Assembly: GCA_910585095.1 (NCBI GenBank)
Contig: CAJUBU010000010.1
Location: 1 to 64,000, forward strand
Length of the DNA stretch: 64,000 nucleotides
Direction: 5' to 3'
Source: an uncultured Lachnospira sp.
GTDB taxonomy: Bacteria > Bacillota > Clostridia > Lachnospirales > Lachnospiraceae
Shown: in pieces, positions 8,255 through 19,387 of the stretch
Position numbering within the stretch: position 1 is the stretch's first letter
Layout: every line of letters begins with the position of its first letter
Position numbers and translations under genes: made by a program
Notes under the pieces: generated by a model
Databases searched by the model: none
What the model was told of the DNA's origin: nothing
The model's input: the letters and a program-made list of their open reading frames with translations, nothing else

Positions 8255-11200
8255 TTATCTTTGTTTCTTTTTCTTGCGTTTTTTGATAAATACAATTCCT
8301 GTAACCCCTGCAATAAAGAGTAGACCAATTCCTATTGACCCCCAAAATAACACTGTATTTGTATAAAAACGAATCCATATATTTGTTGTTACATAGAAAT
8401 CTCTTGCCTCTACCTCTCGAGAATTACCTGCTGCATCAACTGCAACAATTCTTACATAATGAGCATTTGTAGAAGTCCCATCTATATCAAATGCAAAATC
8501 TTCACTTGCATTTATCAAAGACATAATCTCGTCGGATGTCCATTCTCTTACAAGCATATCATCAACATATGCCAAGACTGATGACAATTTAAGATTATCG
8601 CTAATTGACATCATCACATTAAGACTATTTGCAGCATATGTTTTTCCACTTTCAAGATTTAATAGCATTATATTAGGCATAGTATTATCTACACCAAAAG
8701 AAATCTCTCTATTTTTTGTATCAATTGTATTTTCTGCTATATTTCCAGCTTTATCTGTAGATTGTACAGACAAGCGATATACGCCGTCATCATCAAAATT
8801 TTTAGCAAAGATATTATAAATATATTTGTACCAGCTCCCACTGCCTCCATCTACATCAACACGATAATCTGTCCCTTCTGTCAATAAAACAGTTTTTCCA
8901 TTCTTGTACAATGTCACTTTATGCGTCAATAATGGGTCTGGATTTATTTCATAAACGATAATATCTTTTGTTTCTTTTATATAAGAGCCATTTATTTTTT
9001 CTGTCGAAGCTTCTAAATCATATGTTGAACCATTGCGGTTTACTGAAAACACAATCTGTTGTTGTGTCAAATTGCCAGCTTTATCAATTACCGAAGCAGA
9101 CAATGTATAAATATCATCTTTTATGATATTATTAAATGTAAATGTGCCTCCATTTTCATTACTATCATAAAATCCCATACCATCTGCATTTTCACCATTT
9201 AATAAAATATCAATTCTATCATAATATTGATCTGTAAATGTAATCACTGGCGCAATAAGTTCTTCTTTATTAGCACTTTCATTTTCAATTCTTTGAATAG
9301 ACAATTCTGGCATTGTCGTATCCACATAAAAACTATCCCTTTCATATGCCACCGCTTGATTTCCTGCCATATCGGTATATTGCAAAGCGAAACCATAAAG
9401 TGTATCACCTGCATAAGAAATCGTTGCTGTATGTGTATCGCCTATTGTACTCCAATCACTAAGTTGTGGTATATTTGCTGTTCCGCCTTCTGTTGTTATT
9501 TCTGCAACAATTCGACTTGTCTCAAAATTATGTTCTTCAATTGTTACAGTTGCTGTTCTTGTCTGATTATAATAATTTCCATTAATAGCATCATTGTTAT
9601 CATATGCCACTGAAATTACTGGCAAAACAGAATCAATAGTAAACTGCTGTGGAGCAAGACCACTGTACTCAATATTATCTGCCTCATTTCCTGCCATATC
9701 GGTATATGAGATATCAAATGTATAATCACCATCTGCATAATAATTTACAATTGCTCGATGAATAGTATCATCACCATTGGATGATGTTCCATCAACTATA
9801 GTCCAATCGGATATATTAGGCAAAGTATCATCCGTTGATGTAACATTAATATTTACATCATCTGCATTAAAATTACGCTCAATAATATCTATTGTAGCTG
9901 TTCTTTCGGCTTTAAAATAAGTCGTTTCTTCAAAACTAGAATCTCCATCATCATTATCATAATAAATTTCAATTCTTGGTGCAGTTATATCAATTGCAAG
10001 CGGTAGATATTTCGTACTGCTGTTTCCTGCATTATCTATAGCCGTAACAGCTACTATAATATCATTACTATTATTGATACTTTGGTCAACAACAAAACTT
10101 TCTGCCAACGACCACTCCTGTAACAATTCTTCTTGTTTTGGATTATCATTTTCAAACTCATATAATAACACATCTTGTGTAACCATATCAATTGCCCTAT
10201 TTGTCACTGTACATGTAATCTCCCGAATACCTGAATATACACCAGACGAACCTACCGCTGGGTCTTCCACAGAAATATCTAATCGTACATCTTGATTATA
10301 AATATTATTTTTATCTTCTGTGCGAATTGTAATACGCGGTTCTGTTCCATCTCCTGCTGGTTTGGTATTATCCAAGATAACTCCATCAGAAGAAATAATA
10401 ATTTCATTTCCCGCATTGTCCATAATCCGAGCATACACTATAAATCTAGCATCAGGCTCTATTCTAAAATTTGAATTTTTTGTCCAAACAGACTCTGGAA
10501 GTGCTTTCACAGCTTCCTCAGTCAAAGAATGGTCAACTGTATAATAACGAACATACTCTATTCCACTCAAATTATCATTACTGTTAATAACTACTGTAGC
10601 ATTGGTCTGAAGCCACAACCCAAATGTAATATTTGTCAAAAATTTATCCCATAATGTTCCATCTTTTGATTGTGTCCAATCAGCTATTTTAATAGAACCT
10701 GTTGGACGTGTTGTATCAATTGTAAATTGATTACAAGCTATGCCCGTGTATACAACAACATTTTTTCCAAGTGAATCTACATTATCCCGTCCTGCCATAT
10801 CTGCAATAATAATATCAAACGTATAATTTGCATCTCTTTCAAATACAATATGTGCTGTATGTATATCACCTACATTTTCCCAACTATCTGCTCTAGTCAA
10901 ATATGTTTTAAATTCATCTTGAATTGCTGTTCCATTTTCATTATATACTGGACTACCATTGATATCAACTGCAGTAATAATTGCATTTACACGGTCAGGC
11001 TGAAAATTATGTTCTATAACGGTAATGGTAGCCGTTCTTAAATTTCTAAACTGATTACTATTACGAACATCTGTATTTGAAAAAGTTACATTCACCTGTG
11101 GGCTTGTCAAGTCAACAGTAAATACCTGCCTTTCTATATCTGCCTGATTTCCTGCATCGTCTGTAAAAGACAATGCAACTTCATAATCCGCATCTTCATT

Positions 11201-14200
11201 AAATTCCACTTCTTTGACAAAACCATTTTCATCTTTTTCCCAACCATCTAATACATCATATTTCACTGCATAAATACCTGCCACATCAGTATATATTTGT
11301 TCGGAATTTAATCGCCTTAAAATATGAAGCTGAATGTTTTTTGGATTAAAATCATTTTCTATAATTGTAATTTTTGCTGTTCTAGCTTGTTTATAATATG
11401 TTGTATTGACTGAATCTGCACTTTCCTTATCTAAATATTCCAATTTAATTTGAGGTTTTGTCTTATCAATATAAAATTCTTTTGGGTCAATCTTGCAGAC
11501 ATTGCCTGCTTTATCCATATAAGAAATCGTAACCGTATACTTGCCTTCATCTGTAAATATATATGTTGCTTTTGCTGTCCAAGTATCCAAACTAGTTGGA
11601 TTTTCCCATTTTAAAGCTTTTGTTACATTTTCACCATAATTTTCATTGACCGCTCCGTTATAAGGTGTATATACTACTTCAACTTTGGCATCTTCTTTAT
11701 AAAAATTATTTTCACTAACAGTAAATTCTAAATTCATATCTTGATTATAATGATTTTCATTTACTGCTGTTGCATTGGAAGTATATGTTGATATTACAAC
11801 AGGTACACTTTTATCTACCACAAATATATTGGGCGCAATACTATCTTGATAATCTACATATAATTCATTTTTCTCATTTACATTTTTTCTTCCTGCCAAA
11901 TCTGTCATGGATATATCAAATGTATAATGTGCATCTTCTTTATAATTTAATACAATGGTATATATATCATCACCCTTATATGTCCAATTACTTCTGTCTC
12001 TTACATAATCTGCATATTCTCTCTCTACATTTACAGCATCTACAACATTTCCTGCCATATCTTTTGCAGTAACAGTCACATCAACCTTTGTGGCGTCAAA
12101 ATTATGCTCAACCACTGTCACCGTAGCTGTTCGTGCTTGTTTAAACCAATTGATGTTAAGGGGGTGTTCTTCATCCTTTCCATATGACACACCAATTGTC
12201 GGATTAATTGTATCTATTGTAAATTCCTGTGGTGCAAGACCACCATACACAATATCTTCTGCAATATTTCCTGCCATATCATTATATGAAATATCAAATG
12301 TATAATCGCCATCTGTATAATAATGCACAGTTGCCCTGTGAATGGTATCATCACCATTTAAAGCTGTCCCTTCAATTATGCTCCAATCAGATATATCAGG
12401 CAATATTCCATCTGTTGATGCAACATCAATATGTATATCATCAGCATTAAAATTGCGTTCAATAATATCTATTGTAGCTGTTCTTTCTGTTTTAAAATAA
12501 GTTTTTCCCTTATATTCACTATTATTGTCATATTGAATCCCATCATTATTATCATAATGAACCTCTATTCTTGGCTTAGTTGTATCAATTGCAAGAGACA
12601 ATTCTTTTGTACTGATATTTCCTGCATTATCTATAGCTGTAACCGATACAACAATATCATTGCTATTATTTGTATCTGTTTCAATAACAAGATATTGATT
12701 TGTTGACCATTCGTTTACCAACTCTTCCTTTGTCGGATTATCTTTTGTAAATTCATACAATATGCCATTTTGTGTAATTGTATTTGTTGCTTTATTTTCT
12801 ACTTGATATGTAATCTTTTTAATACCTGAATAAACATCATTATTTGAACCTACCGCTGGGTCTTTTACAAAAATACTCAATTGAACATTCTGATTATAAA
12901 TATCATTTCGATTTTCTGTATGAATTGTAATCGTTGGTTCTTCACTATCTTTCCCCGCTGGCTTTATATTATCTAAAATAACTCCATCGGAAGAAATCGT
13001 CAATTCATTACCTGCTCTATCCATAATTTGAGCATAAACGATAAACTGCGTATTTGGATTTATTGTAAAACTAGAAACTGTTGTCCAAATAGATTCTGGA
13101 AGCTGTTTAACAGCTTCTTCTGTTAATGGATAAGCAACGGTACAATAACGCACATACTCTATTCCGCTTAAACTATCCTTACTATCAATCACAACCTGTG
13201 CATCGGTCTGAAGCCACAAAGCAAATGTAATATTTGTTAAAAACTTATTCCACACTGTTCCATCTTTTGATTGTGTCCAATCAGCTATTTTAATAGAACC
13301 TGTTGGAGATACAGTATCAATAGTAAACTTATTGCAAGCAACACCTTCATATAATACTACATTTTCTCCCTGCAAATTTACATTACTATGTCCCGCCATA
13401 TCTGAAACCTGAATATCAAATGTATAATTTGCATCTTTTTCAAATGTAATATATGCTGTATGTACATCCCCTACATTGTCCCAACTATCAGCTTCAGTCA
13501 AATATGTTTCTAATGCATCTTCAATTGCTGCCCCATTTTCATTGGACACTAAACTGCCATCGACATCACGTGCAGTAATAATTGCCTTTACACGATCAGG
13601 CTGAAAATTATGCTCCTCAATCCTAATCGTAGCTGTTCTTTGTGCTTTAAACTGATTCTCATTACGAACATCTGTATTCGTAAAGCTTACTGTTACCTGT
13701 GGGTTTGTCAAATCAACTGTAAATGCTCGTCTCTCTGTATTTGACGACTGCCTTCCTGCATTATCCGTAAAAGAAAACTCTATTTTATAATCTGCATCTT
13801 CATCAAATTTAATCTCTTTAATAAAATCATTGCCATTCTTTTCCCAACCATCCATCTTATTATAATCTTTTGCATAAACATCTGTTACATTATTATATTC
13901 TGACTCTGAATTTAATTTTCTTTCAATTTTAAGAGATATTTTTTCTGGGTCAAATGGATTAAACTCATTAAAATCTTCCCCTTTCACAGTAATTTGAGCT
14001 GTTTTTTTCTGTTTATAATATGTTGTATTAACTGAATCTGCACTTTCTCCATCTAAATATTCAAATAAAACCTCTGAATCAGTCTTGTCAATATAAAATT
14101 TCTTTAATTCTCCATCAGTATTCTCACCTGCTTTGCTTGTATAAGAATAAGAAACTTCATAATATCCCTCCTTTTGAAACACATAGTTTATGATATTTTC

Positions 14201-17200
14201 TTGACCTTTCTTTTCCCAATGTATACCACTTTTCACAACCTCACTCAAATCCTGTCTTTGTCCATCAAGCTGCACATAAGAAACATTTATTGTTAAATTA
14301 TCCAAATCATTCTCGCTAAATCGATTTTCTTTAATAAAAATTGTATAGCTTACATCCGTACTATAATAGCTTATATCATTATCTTCTATGCCTTGCCCTT
14401 TTATTCCCTCAAGACTACTTGTTGTTTTAAGCGGCGTTCGGTCTATATAAAACACTTTTTGTATTGGTTCAGCCTCATTATTGGATTTATCTTTATACTT
14501 AAAGGTTACATTATATTGCCCCTCTTTTGTAAATTCATATACAGCCGTTTGTTCATTCTGTCCCTCCCATCTTATTGGTATACCTTTAATTTCTTCTTTC
14601 TTTGTTTCGTCCAGTTTTCCATTAAGAAACGGTGTATAATACCCTATACATTGCAAATCTTCCTGAAAAAAATGTTCTTCTGTAACTTCTATAGAAGCCA
14701 GAATACTATCTGTCTTATACGTATTCCCATCTTTTATATTATCTATATCTTCTTTTTCCCCATTTACTGTAAAACTTCCTGAAAGTTCTGGATTTGTTGT
14801 ATCCAAAATAATCACTTTATTATATTCGTATATACTCTCATTTTTCGCTCTATCAATTCCTTTTATATAAAGGTTGTTATTATTCTCATTTTCTATTGTA
14901 AAGGTTGTTATAAACTTACCTCTATCTGTTTCATCTTGCTTTGGTTCTGGAAGGTCTTTATAATTGCTACCATCTGTTGAATATTGCAGTTGTTCTATTC
15001 CAGAGATATTATCCCTTGCTGTTATGATAATTTCAACTTTATTACCATCATCATTTTTACCAAAAAATATCTTTTCTGAATTTTCAAATGTTGGCTTTGC
15101 AAAAAAAATTATATTATACTCATTAGGAACTCCTTTATCTTCATCAATTCCATCTATCATAATATGATCTTCTATTGTATAAGATTGACTTGATGCATCC
15201 TCACATGTAATTTTCCAATGATATCTTGCATCTTGTTCAAATAAAATACTTTTTGTATATACACAAGTATGATTTATTTCATCTTTTGATACTGTCCAAT
15301 TTCCATCTTTAAATTCCTGAATTATCTTTTTTGTACTATCATTGGAAATATCTTTTCCATTAATATCTTGACAGCCTATCTTAATATCCATTTTATCAAC
15401 ACTAAAGTCTTCGTCATTTTCTTTCACTGTCACTGTCAATTTAACAGAATCATTTGCAATTTTTTTGCTTTTTTCATCTTCTGTAAGCTCTCTTTCCAAC
15501 ATATCCTGCAAATTTACAACGCTCATTTCTGATGTAATATTTGGTGGCGTCGTATCAATCTTAAATTTTTTTTCTTCGCTCTCGCCTACATTTCCAGCAG
15601 GGTCTGCCACGCTTACTTTTATTGTATATTTGCCCTCATCTGTAAACTCATATGTTCCTATATTTTTATCTTTTTCACTCCATTTTATTTCCTTACTAAT
15701 ATCTTTTGGTATTATCTGTGTACTATCTTTTGTACTATAAAATGGTGTATACGTCATATTAACAACAGTATTATCATAATAGTATTGAACAATGTTCTTA
15801 TTATTTTCTTTTATAGCCTCTTCAAGAACCGCATCATTAATTTTTAACTTCATTATTCTGCTTGGATTTGTACTATTTATACTTGCGCTTTTATTGTTGT
15901 TAATTGCAAGCTCTACTTGCGGCGCTGTATCATCAGCAACAATAATTGTTTTATTATCACTCAAATCTTCATAATATGTTAATTCATTTCCTGCCTTATC
16001 ATATGCCGTAAAATTAATTTTCCCTTTAAATATATTTGGAACAGTAAATGTATAAGATACATTATCTCCATCTACTTTCCATTCTGAATTAGCTTCTGTA
16101 ATTTCATCAGGTTTTGTAACCTCTCCTTGAAATGGTTTTGAATTATTGTCTGTTGACTTTAGACATTCTCCCCAATATTTAAATTTATAAATACCTGATC
16201 CATCACTTCCAATACCAGATACTGTATCAGATGCTGTTAATGTAACTTTCATATACTTTTGTTTTGTTAAATCATTACCATCAAGTTCATCTTCCTTTTT
16301 ATTTTTAGAGGCACCAAATCTATAATCAAAACCTGATATATCATTAAATATTTTATTATTTATATAACTTATCTTTAAATTTTCTCTTTGAGGCGCTGTT
16401 TTATCTATTTTTAAAGAAATTTTAGGACCAATACTAATAATATTTGTCTCTGTATTTCTATAATAAATTTGCATTTCATTTACTGAAGCCTCAATTATTA
16501 TAGAATCCTTAAAATCCCAATTATCTTTTATAGATTTTGCTAATTGATAGCCATCTTTTGCTTTCAATGTTACATCTTCTCGATACCACAACTCTTCTTT
16601 TAATCCGTTATTCTCGCCTTCTTCTTCATAATATTTCTTTTTTGTGTCATCTGCCGCTTTATGATATTGTAATATATAACTTTTTTCTATCGTTTTATAT
16701 AACGGCATACTGCTACCATTTGGACATCCACTTAATGAAGCCATTACCTGCACTGTAAAATCAGGTGTTTTTTCTGTAATTTTTTTATAATCAAGCAAAA
16801 TTTCACCTTCATTGTTAATTGAAACATACCCATTTTCAACAGGTTTTACAACATTATCGCTCTCTTGAAGTTTATATACAATGTTATTGCCCGAACCGGA
16901 TTGAATTTGTAAAATTGGCATTTTAAAAGAGTCCTGTCCAAAATAAATATGAGCTGATGTATTATCAAATTCAAAGGACTGCTCTGCTGCACTGCTTTTA
17001 ATTGTATATGTGGCTGTTACTTTAGCATATTTATCATTTGCTTCAACCGTAGCAGTAACAATAATAAATGTATCAGCAGAATCTGAACACACACTATGAA
17101 TTGTCACCTTGCCATTTTCATCAATTGTTGAATCTTTATCTTTAATTGTGTTATTATCTAAAATCGTATATTTTATTTTTCTATCATCTGCACTATCTTC

Positions 17201-18736
17201 ATCTATAAATTTTGCTGGATGGTTTAATTCATCACCATAACAGGCTTGTACGGGTGATAATATATTTTCAAAATGAATATCATGTCTCTTTTTTTCAATC
17301 GTAAGTGTATAATTATATGTATTTCCATTATCCCCTTGATATAAGTTATCATTAATTGTCGCGCTAACAACTACAACTCCACTGCGATTTATATTCAATA
17401 TTCCTGTATCTTCATCAATAACAGCAACTTCTTCTCCTGTTTCTAAAACTTTATCTCCATCTAATGATTTTTGCGATTTGATATTATATTTTACATCTGG
17501 CACGTTTTCTTTACTGTCTCCATAAATGAGTACAAAAGACTTCAATTCTTCCCCATATGTAATTGTCTTTTTATACTCACCATTCTCTTTTATAATATCA
17601 CTAAATTGAATTTTATCTAAATTCTGTTTAACCACCTTGATATAATAACAAATTTCTTTATCCTCATAATTTTGCATATCTGTTATAGAAGAATATACTG
17701 GATAAACTGTATCAATACACTTTTCATTAAATGAAAGTTCACCACTATCCGCATCTATTGAGCAATTATTTAATGAATCTTCTACTCTATATGCAATTTT
17801 GCCATCCGATATTGTTTTATTTATTGGATATGTTATTGTTCCTTTATTCCATTCTACTAAAATTGGATTATCCTGTGTTCCAGCACCTGTAGCATTGGTC
17901 AAGTCAAATTGAAATTGCTCATCCCTCAATTGTGCTTTTTTAATTGCAATTTCTTTATGTTTTATAATATATTTTGTTTCAGTACTGTCAAAAATAGCTG
18001 TTTCTTTATTAAACTCCATATCGGTATGTGTATACTTCGATGCTTTTTCTGAAACTTTTACATAGACATTATAAACTTGTGCATTTGTCCCTGCTGGAAC
18101 ATCATTTTGATATATTTTATTGTCAAGACTATATTCAACATTGTACTCATACGTTGTTGTTATATAGGAAAGATTATCTGGTTCACCTTGCGGCTGTGTT
18201 ACATTTGCCTTGCTTAAACCAGTAATTGATTTTATTAATAGTATCGAGCTGCCTGTATAAATGTATTGTGAATCATCTCCTGCAAGCTCTATCTGAAAGG
18301 CTGGCGCAGTAAAATTAGACGTCAATGTTACAGTCTTTTTTTCATTGTTGACAGTCGTTATCAATGATGTATCATCGGTTATCTTTTCAAATCCTTCTGC
18401 ATCAATACTTACCTTTATATTAGACAATACTTCATCCTTTAATTCTGCATAATCTTCATCGGCAAGTTTATATCCTTTTTTTTCTTTGTCATATTGAAGG
18501 TTTTTTTCTTCTGTAATGACTGGATTTCCTTTTTCATAAGACAACACAACCTTTGCCCAATGGATACTATTACCATTATCATCTGTCACCTCAATGATTG
18601 AGGACTCACTTGTTTCACTTTCCGCATATGCTTTATTTAATATCCATTGATCAAATGGTATTGAACACAATACCATAATTAATGTAAGTATAACTGCAAT
18701 TATCTTTTTAATATTGTTCTCTCTAACTTTTTTCAT
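8255..18736 (-). CDS. giant Ig-like repeat surface protein, membrane anchored
   Basis: The 3,493-residue protein is probably an adhesin or stalk. An N-terminal signal peptide (lysine-rich MKKVRENN, hydrophobic IIAVILTLIMVLCSIPF, possible cleavage after KAYA) is followed by many degenerate beta-sandwich repeats. Recurrent signatures are D.T.P.I at unit starts, RTATI.I.EHNF in the middle and YTFDI..DMAGN or similar at the end, of the bacterial Ig/cadherin-like kind. The C-terminus has one membrane segment (LFWGSIGIGLLFIAGVTGIVF) and a KKRKKKKQR tail. There is no LPXTG, so anchoring is by membrane rather than sortase. The ATG at 18736 has GAGG 7 bases upstream. Residues from roughly 1,560 to 3,045 contain a long duplicated block. 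It is the last gene after the tad/kinase series. Ligand and function are unknown. Confidence 0.8.
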   Translation of the reverse strand: MKKVRENNIKKIIAVILTLIMVLCSIPFDQWILNKAYAESETSESSIIEVTDDNGNSIHWAKVVLSYEKGNPVITEEKNLQYDKEKKGYKLADEDYAELKDEVLSNIKVSIDAEGFEKITDDTSLITTVNNEKKTVTLTSNFTAPAFQIELAGDDSQYIYTGSSILLIKSITGLSKANVTQPQGEPDNLSYITTTYEYNVEYSLDNKIYQNDVPAGTNAQVYNVYVKVSEKASKYTHTDMEFNKETAIFDSTETKYIIKHKEIAIKKAQLRDEQFQFDLTNATGAGTQDNPILVEWNKGTITYPINKTISDGKIAYRVEDSLNNCSIDADSGELSFNEKCIDTVYPVYSSITDMQNYEDKEICYYIKVVKQNLDKIQFSDIIKENGEYKKTITYGEELKSFVLIYGDSKENVPDVKYNIKSQKSLDGDKVLETGEEVAVIDEDTGILNINRSGVVVVSATINDNLYQGDNGNTYNYTLTIEKKRHDIHFENILSPVQACYGDELNHPAKFIDEDSADDRKIKYTILDNNTIKDKDSTIDENGKVTIHSVCSDSADTFIIVTATVEANDKYAKVTATYTIKSSAAEQSFEFDNTSAHIYFGQDSFKMPILQIQSGSGNNIVYKLQESDNVVKPVENGYVSINNEGEILLDYKKITEKTPDFTVQVMASLSGCPNGSSMPLYKTIEKSYILQYHKAADDTKKKYYEEEGENNGLKEELWYREDVTLKAKDGYQLAKSIKDNWDFKDSIIIEASVNEMQIYYRNTETNIISIGPKISLKIDKTAPQRENLKISYINNKIFNDISGFDYRFGASKNKKEDELDGNDLTKQKYMKVTLTASDTVSGIGSDGSGIYKFKYWGECLKSTDNNSKPFQGEVTKPDEITEANSEWKVDGDNVSYTFTVPNIFKGKINFTAYDKAGNELTYYEDLSDNKTIIVADDTAPQVELAINNNKSASINSTNPSRIMKLKINDAVLEEAIKENNKNIVQYYYDNTVVNMTYTPFYSTKDSTQIIPKDISKEIKWSEKDKNIGTYEFTDEGKYTIKVSVADPAGNVGESEEKKFKIDTTPPNITSEMSVVNLQDMLERELTEDEKSKKIANDSVKLTVTVKENDEDFSVDKMDIKIGCQDINGKDISNDSTKKIIQEFKDGNWTVSKDEINHTCVYTKSILFEQDARYHWKITCEDASSQSYTIEDHIMIDGIDEDKGVPNEYNIIFFAKPTFENSEKIFFGKNDDGNKVEIIITARDNISGIEQLQYSTDGSNYKDLPEPKQDETDRGKFITTFTIENENNNNLYIKGIDRAKNESIYEYNKVIILDTTNPELSGSFTVNGEKEDIDNIKDGNTYKTDSILASIEVTEEHFFQEDLQCIGYYTPFLNGKLDETKKEEIKGIPIRWEGQNEQTAVYEFTKEGQYNVTFKYKDKSNNEAEPIQKVFYIDRTPLKTTSSLEGIKGQGIEDNDISYYSTDVSYTIFIKENRFSENDLDNLTINVSYVQLDGQRQDLSEVVKSGIHWEKKGQENIINYVFQKEGYYEVSYSYTSKAGENTDGELKKFYIDKTDSEVLFEYLDGESADSVNTTYYKQKKTAQITVKGEDFNEFNPFDPEKISLKIERKLNSESEYNNVTDVYAKDYNKMDGWEKNGNDFIKEIKFDEDADYKIEFSFTDNAGRQSSNTERRAFTVDLTNPQVTVSFTNTDVRNENQFKAQRTATIRIEEHNFQPDRVKAIITARDVDGSLVSNENGAAIEDALETYLTEADSWDNVGDVHTAYITFEKDANYTFDIQVSDMAGHSNVNLQGENVVLYEGVACNKFTIDTVSPTGSIKIADWTQSKDGTVWNKFLTNITFALWLQTDAQVVIDSKDSLSGIEYVRYCTVAYPLTEEAVKQLPESIWTTVSSFTINPNTQFIVYAQIMDRAGNELTISSDGVILDNIKPAGKDSEEPTITIHTENRNDIYNQNVQLSIFVKDPAVGSNNDVYSGIKKITYQVENKATNTITQNGILYEFTKDNPTKEELVNEWSTNQYLVIETDTNNSNDIVVSVTAIDNAGNISTKELSLAIDTTKPRIEVHYDNNDGIQYDNNSEYKGKTYFKTERTATIDIIERNFNADDIHIDVASTDGILPDISDWSIIEGTALNGDDTIHRATVHYYTDGDYTFDISYNDMAGNIAEDIVYGGLAPQEFTIDTINPTIGVSYGKDEEHPLNINWFKQARTATVTVVEHNFDATKVDVTVTAKDMAGNVVDAVNVEREYADYVRDRSNWTYKGDDIYTIVLNYKEDAHYTFDISMTDLAGRKNVNEKNELYVDYQDSIAPNIFVVDKSVPVVISTYTSNATAVNENHYNQDMNLEFTVSENNFYKEDAKVEVVYTPYNGAVNENYGENVTKALKWENPTSLDTWTAKATYIFTDEGKYTVTISYMDKAGNVCKIDPKEFYIDKTKPQIKLEYLDKESADSVNTTYYKQARTAKITIIENDFNPKNIQLHILRRLNSEQIYTDVAGIYAVKYDVLDGWEKDENGFVKEVEFNEDADYEVALSFTDDAGNQADIERQVFTVDLTSPQVNVTFSNTDVRNSNQFRNLRTATITVIEHNFQPDRVNAIITAVDINGSPVYNENGTAIQDEFKTYLTRADSWENVGDIHTAHIVFERDANYTFDIIIADMAGRDNVDSLGKNVVVYTGIACNQFTIDTTRPTGSIKIADWTQSKDGTLWDKFLTNITFGLWLQTNATVVINSNDNLSGIEYVRYYTVDHSLTEEAVKALPESVWTKNSNFRIEPDARFIVYARIMDNAGNEIIISSDGVILDNTKPAGDGTEPRITIRTEDKNNIYNQDVRLDISVEDPAVGSSGVYSGIREITCTVTNRAIDMVTQDVLLYEFENDNPKQEELLQEWSLAESFVVDQSINNSNDIIVAVTAIDNAGNSSTKYLPLAIDITAPRIEIYYDNDDGDSSFEETTYFKAERTATIDIIERNFNADDVNINVTSTDDTLPNISDWTIVDGTSSNGDDTIHRAIVNYYADGDYTFDISYTDMAGNEADNIEYSGLAPQQFTIDSVLPVISVAYDNNDAINGNYYNQTRTATVTIEEHNFETSRIVAEITTEGGTANIPQLSDWSTIGDTHTATISYAGDTLYGFALQYTDMAGNQAVAYERDSFYVDTTMPELSIQRIENESANKEELIAPVITFTDQYYDRIDILLNGENADGMGFYDSNENGGTFTFNNIIKDDIYTLSASVIDKAGNLTQQQIVFSVNRNGSTYDLEASTEKINGSYIKETKDIIVYEINPDPLLTHKVTLYKNGKTVLLTEGTDYRVDVDGGSGSWYKYIYNIFAKNFDDDGVYRLSVQSTDKAGNIAENTIDTKNREISFGVDNTMPNIMLLNLESGKTYAANSLNVMMSISDNLKLSSVLAYVDDMLVREWTSDEIMSLINASEDFAFDIDGTSTNAHYVRIVAVDAAGNSREVEARDFYVTTNIWIRFYTNTVLFWGSIGIGLLFIAGVTGIVFIKKRKKKKQR
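9601..14059 (-). repeat. long internal duplication in the giant protein gene
   Basis: Two blocks of about 1.85 kb, roughly 12181-14059 and 9601-11439, encode closely similar protein in the same order. Each starts at YLDxESADSVNTTYYKQ, passes through TGSIKIADWTQSKDGT and FNADD, and ends near GGLAPQ/SGLAPQ-FTID. They are offset by about 2.6 kb, with a non-duplicated module between them. At DNA level stretches are identical (for example the segment encoding SIKIADWTQSKDGT). This is a tandem duplication of about 2.6 kb that has since diverged. Boundaries are approximate, judged by eye. Confidence 0.8.
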
Positions 18737-18776
18737 AGTATTTCCTCTTAAATATTTCAAATATTGTAATATTGCA

Positions 18777-18861
18777 AATATTTTGATATTATAAATATCT
18801 TCATATTATAAATTTTTTGATATTGTAAATATTTTAATATTATAAATTTTTTACATTATGA
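18777..18861. repeat. five 17-bp AT-only-type tandem repeats
   Basis: Five consecutive 17-bp units can be laid out without gaps: AATATTTTGATATTATA, AATATCTTCATATTATA, AATTTTTTGATATTGTA, AATATTTTAATATTATA and AATTTTTTACATTATGA. The last overlaps the stop codon of the small membrane-protein gene. A looser 18-bp copy begins at 18751. The array fills the 119-base gap ahead of the giant gene, so it lies in its 5' leader or promoter region. No standard promoter can be picked out with confidence because everything is AT. Confidence 0.75.
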
Positions 18862-19344
18862 TATAATTTCTGTACTTTCCATAAATATAATTTCATATTC
18901 AATTTCTTCATTCTCAGCATTTAAATTCAACAAATCTGTTGTTACACCTACTGTACTATTTTGAATTATATAACGATTTTCAGATTGACAATTTTGAGCT
19001 AACAATGTTGTTTGTGTACCACTATTATATTCTTGTGATAATAATGTGGTATTTTTATTATTATCTTGTGATAATAACATGGTCCCATTGGATGAATATT
19101 TTTTATTGTCTATCAGAGAGCTTGTAACAATCTTATTCTTCCTTTCTGATAAAACAACATTTTCTTTAGAATGTTCATTATTTTCCCTTATACGTGCAAT
19201 TGCTTTTTTTCTTGTTCTTCCAGTTAAAAAGCCAAAAGCCTCTCGAATCCGCAAAGCAAAAAATAATATAATTGTTGTTGCCAACAAGATTCCTGCTAAT
19301 ATAAAACTTGCAGCTGATAACATTTGTATCGTTTCAACGGACAT
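18856..19344 (-). CDS. small membrane protein with repeated threonine motifs
   Basis: The family is not recognised. The 162 residues comprise one N-terminal membrane segment (about 10-31, ASFILAGILLATTIILFFAL), a basic juxtamembrane stretch (GRTRKKAIARIRE) and a long, probably disordered cytoplasmic tail. The tail carries TMLLSQ, TTLLSQ and TTLLAQ at about 11-13-residue spacing, then TTDLL. These have a threonine with leucine at +3, the general form of FHA phospho-ligands. The gene lies directly after the Ser/Thr kinase and near the FHA protein, so it is a good candidate kinase substrate; this is inference. The ATG at 19344 is preferred over TTG one codon upstream. The tail ends in acidic EEIEYE. 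Confidence 0.65.
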   Translation of the reverse strand: MSVETIQMLSAASFILAGILLATTIILFFALRIREAFGFLTGRTRKKAIARIRENNEHSKENVVLSERKNKIVTSSLIDNKKYSSNGTMLLSQDNNKNTTLLSQEYNSGTQTTLLAQNCQSENRYIIQNSTVGVTTDLLNLNAENEEIEYEIIFMESTEIIS

Positions 19345-19387
19345 CAACAGCTTTTCCTTTCCTCGTTTTTATAATAAATCTTTACTC

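Noticed and set aside
8255..18736. Sortase-anchored adhesin
   Set aside because: The C-terminus has a membrane helix and basic tail but no LPXTG-like motif before it.
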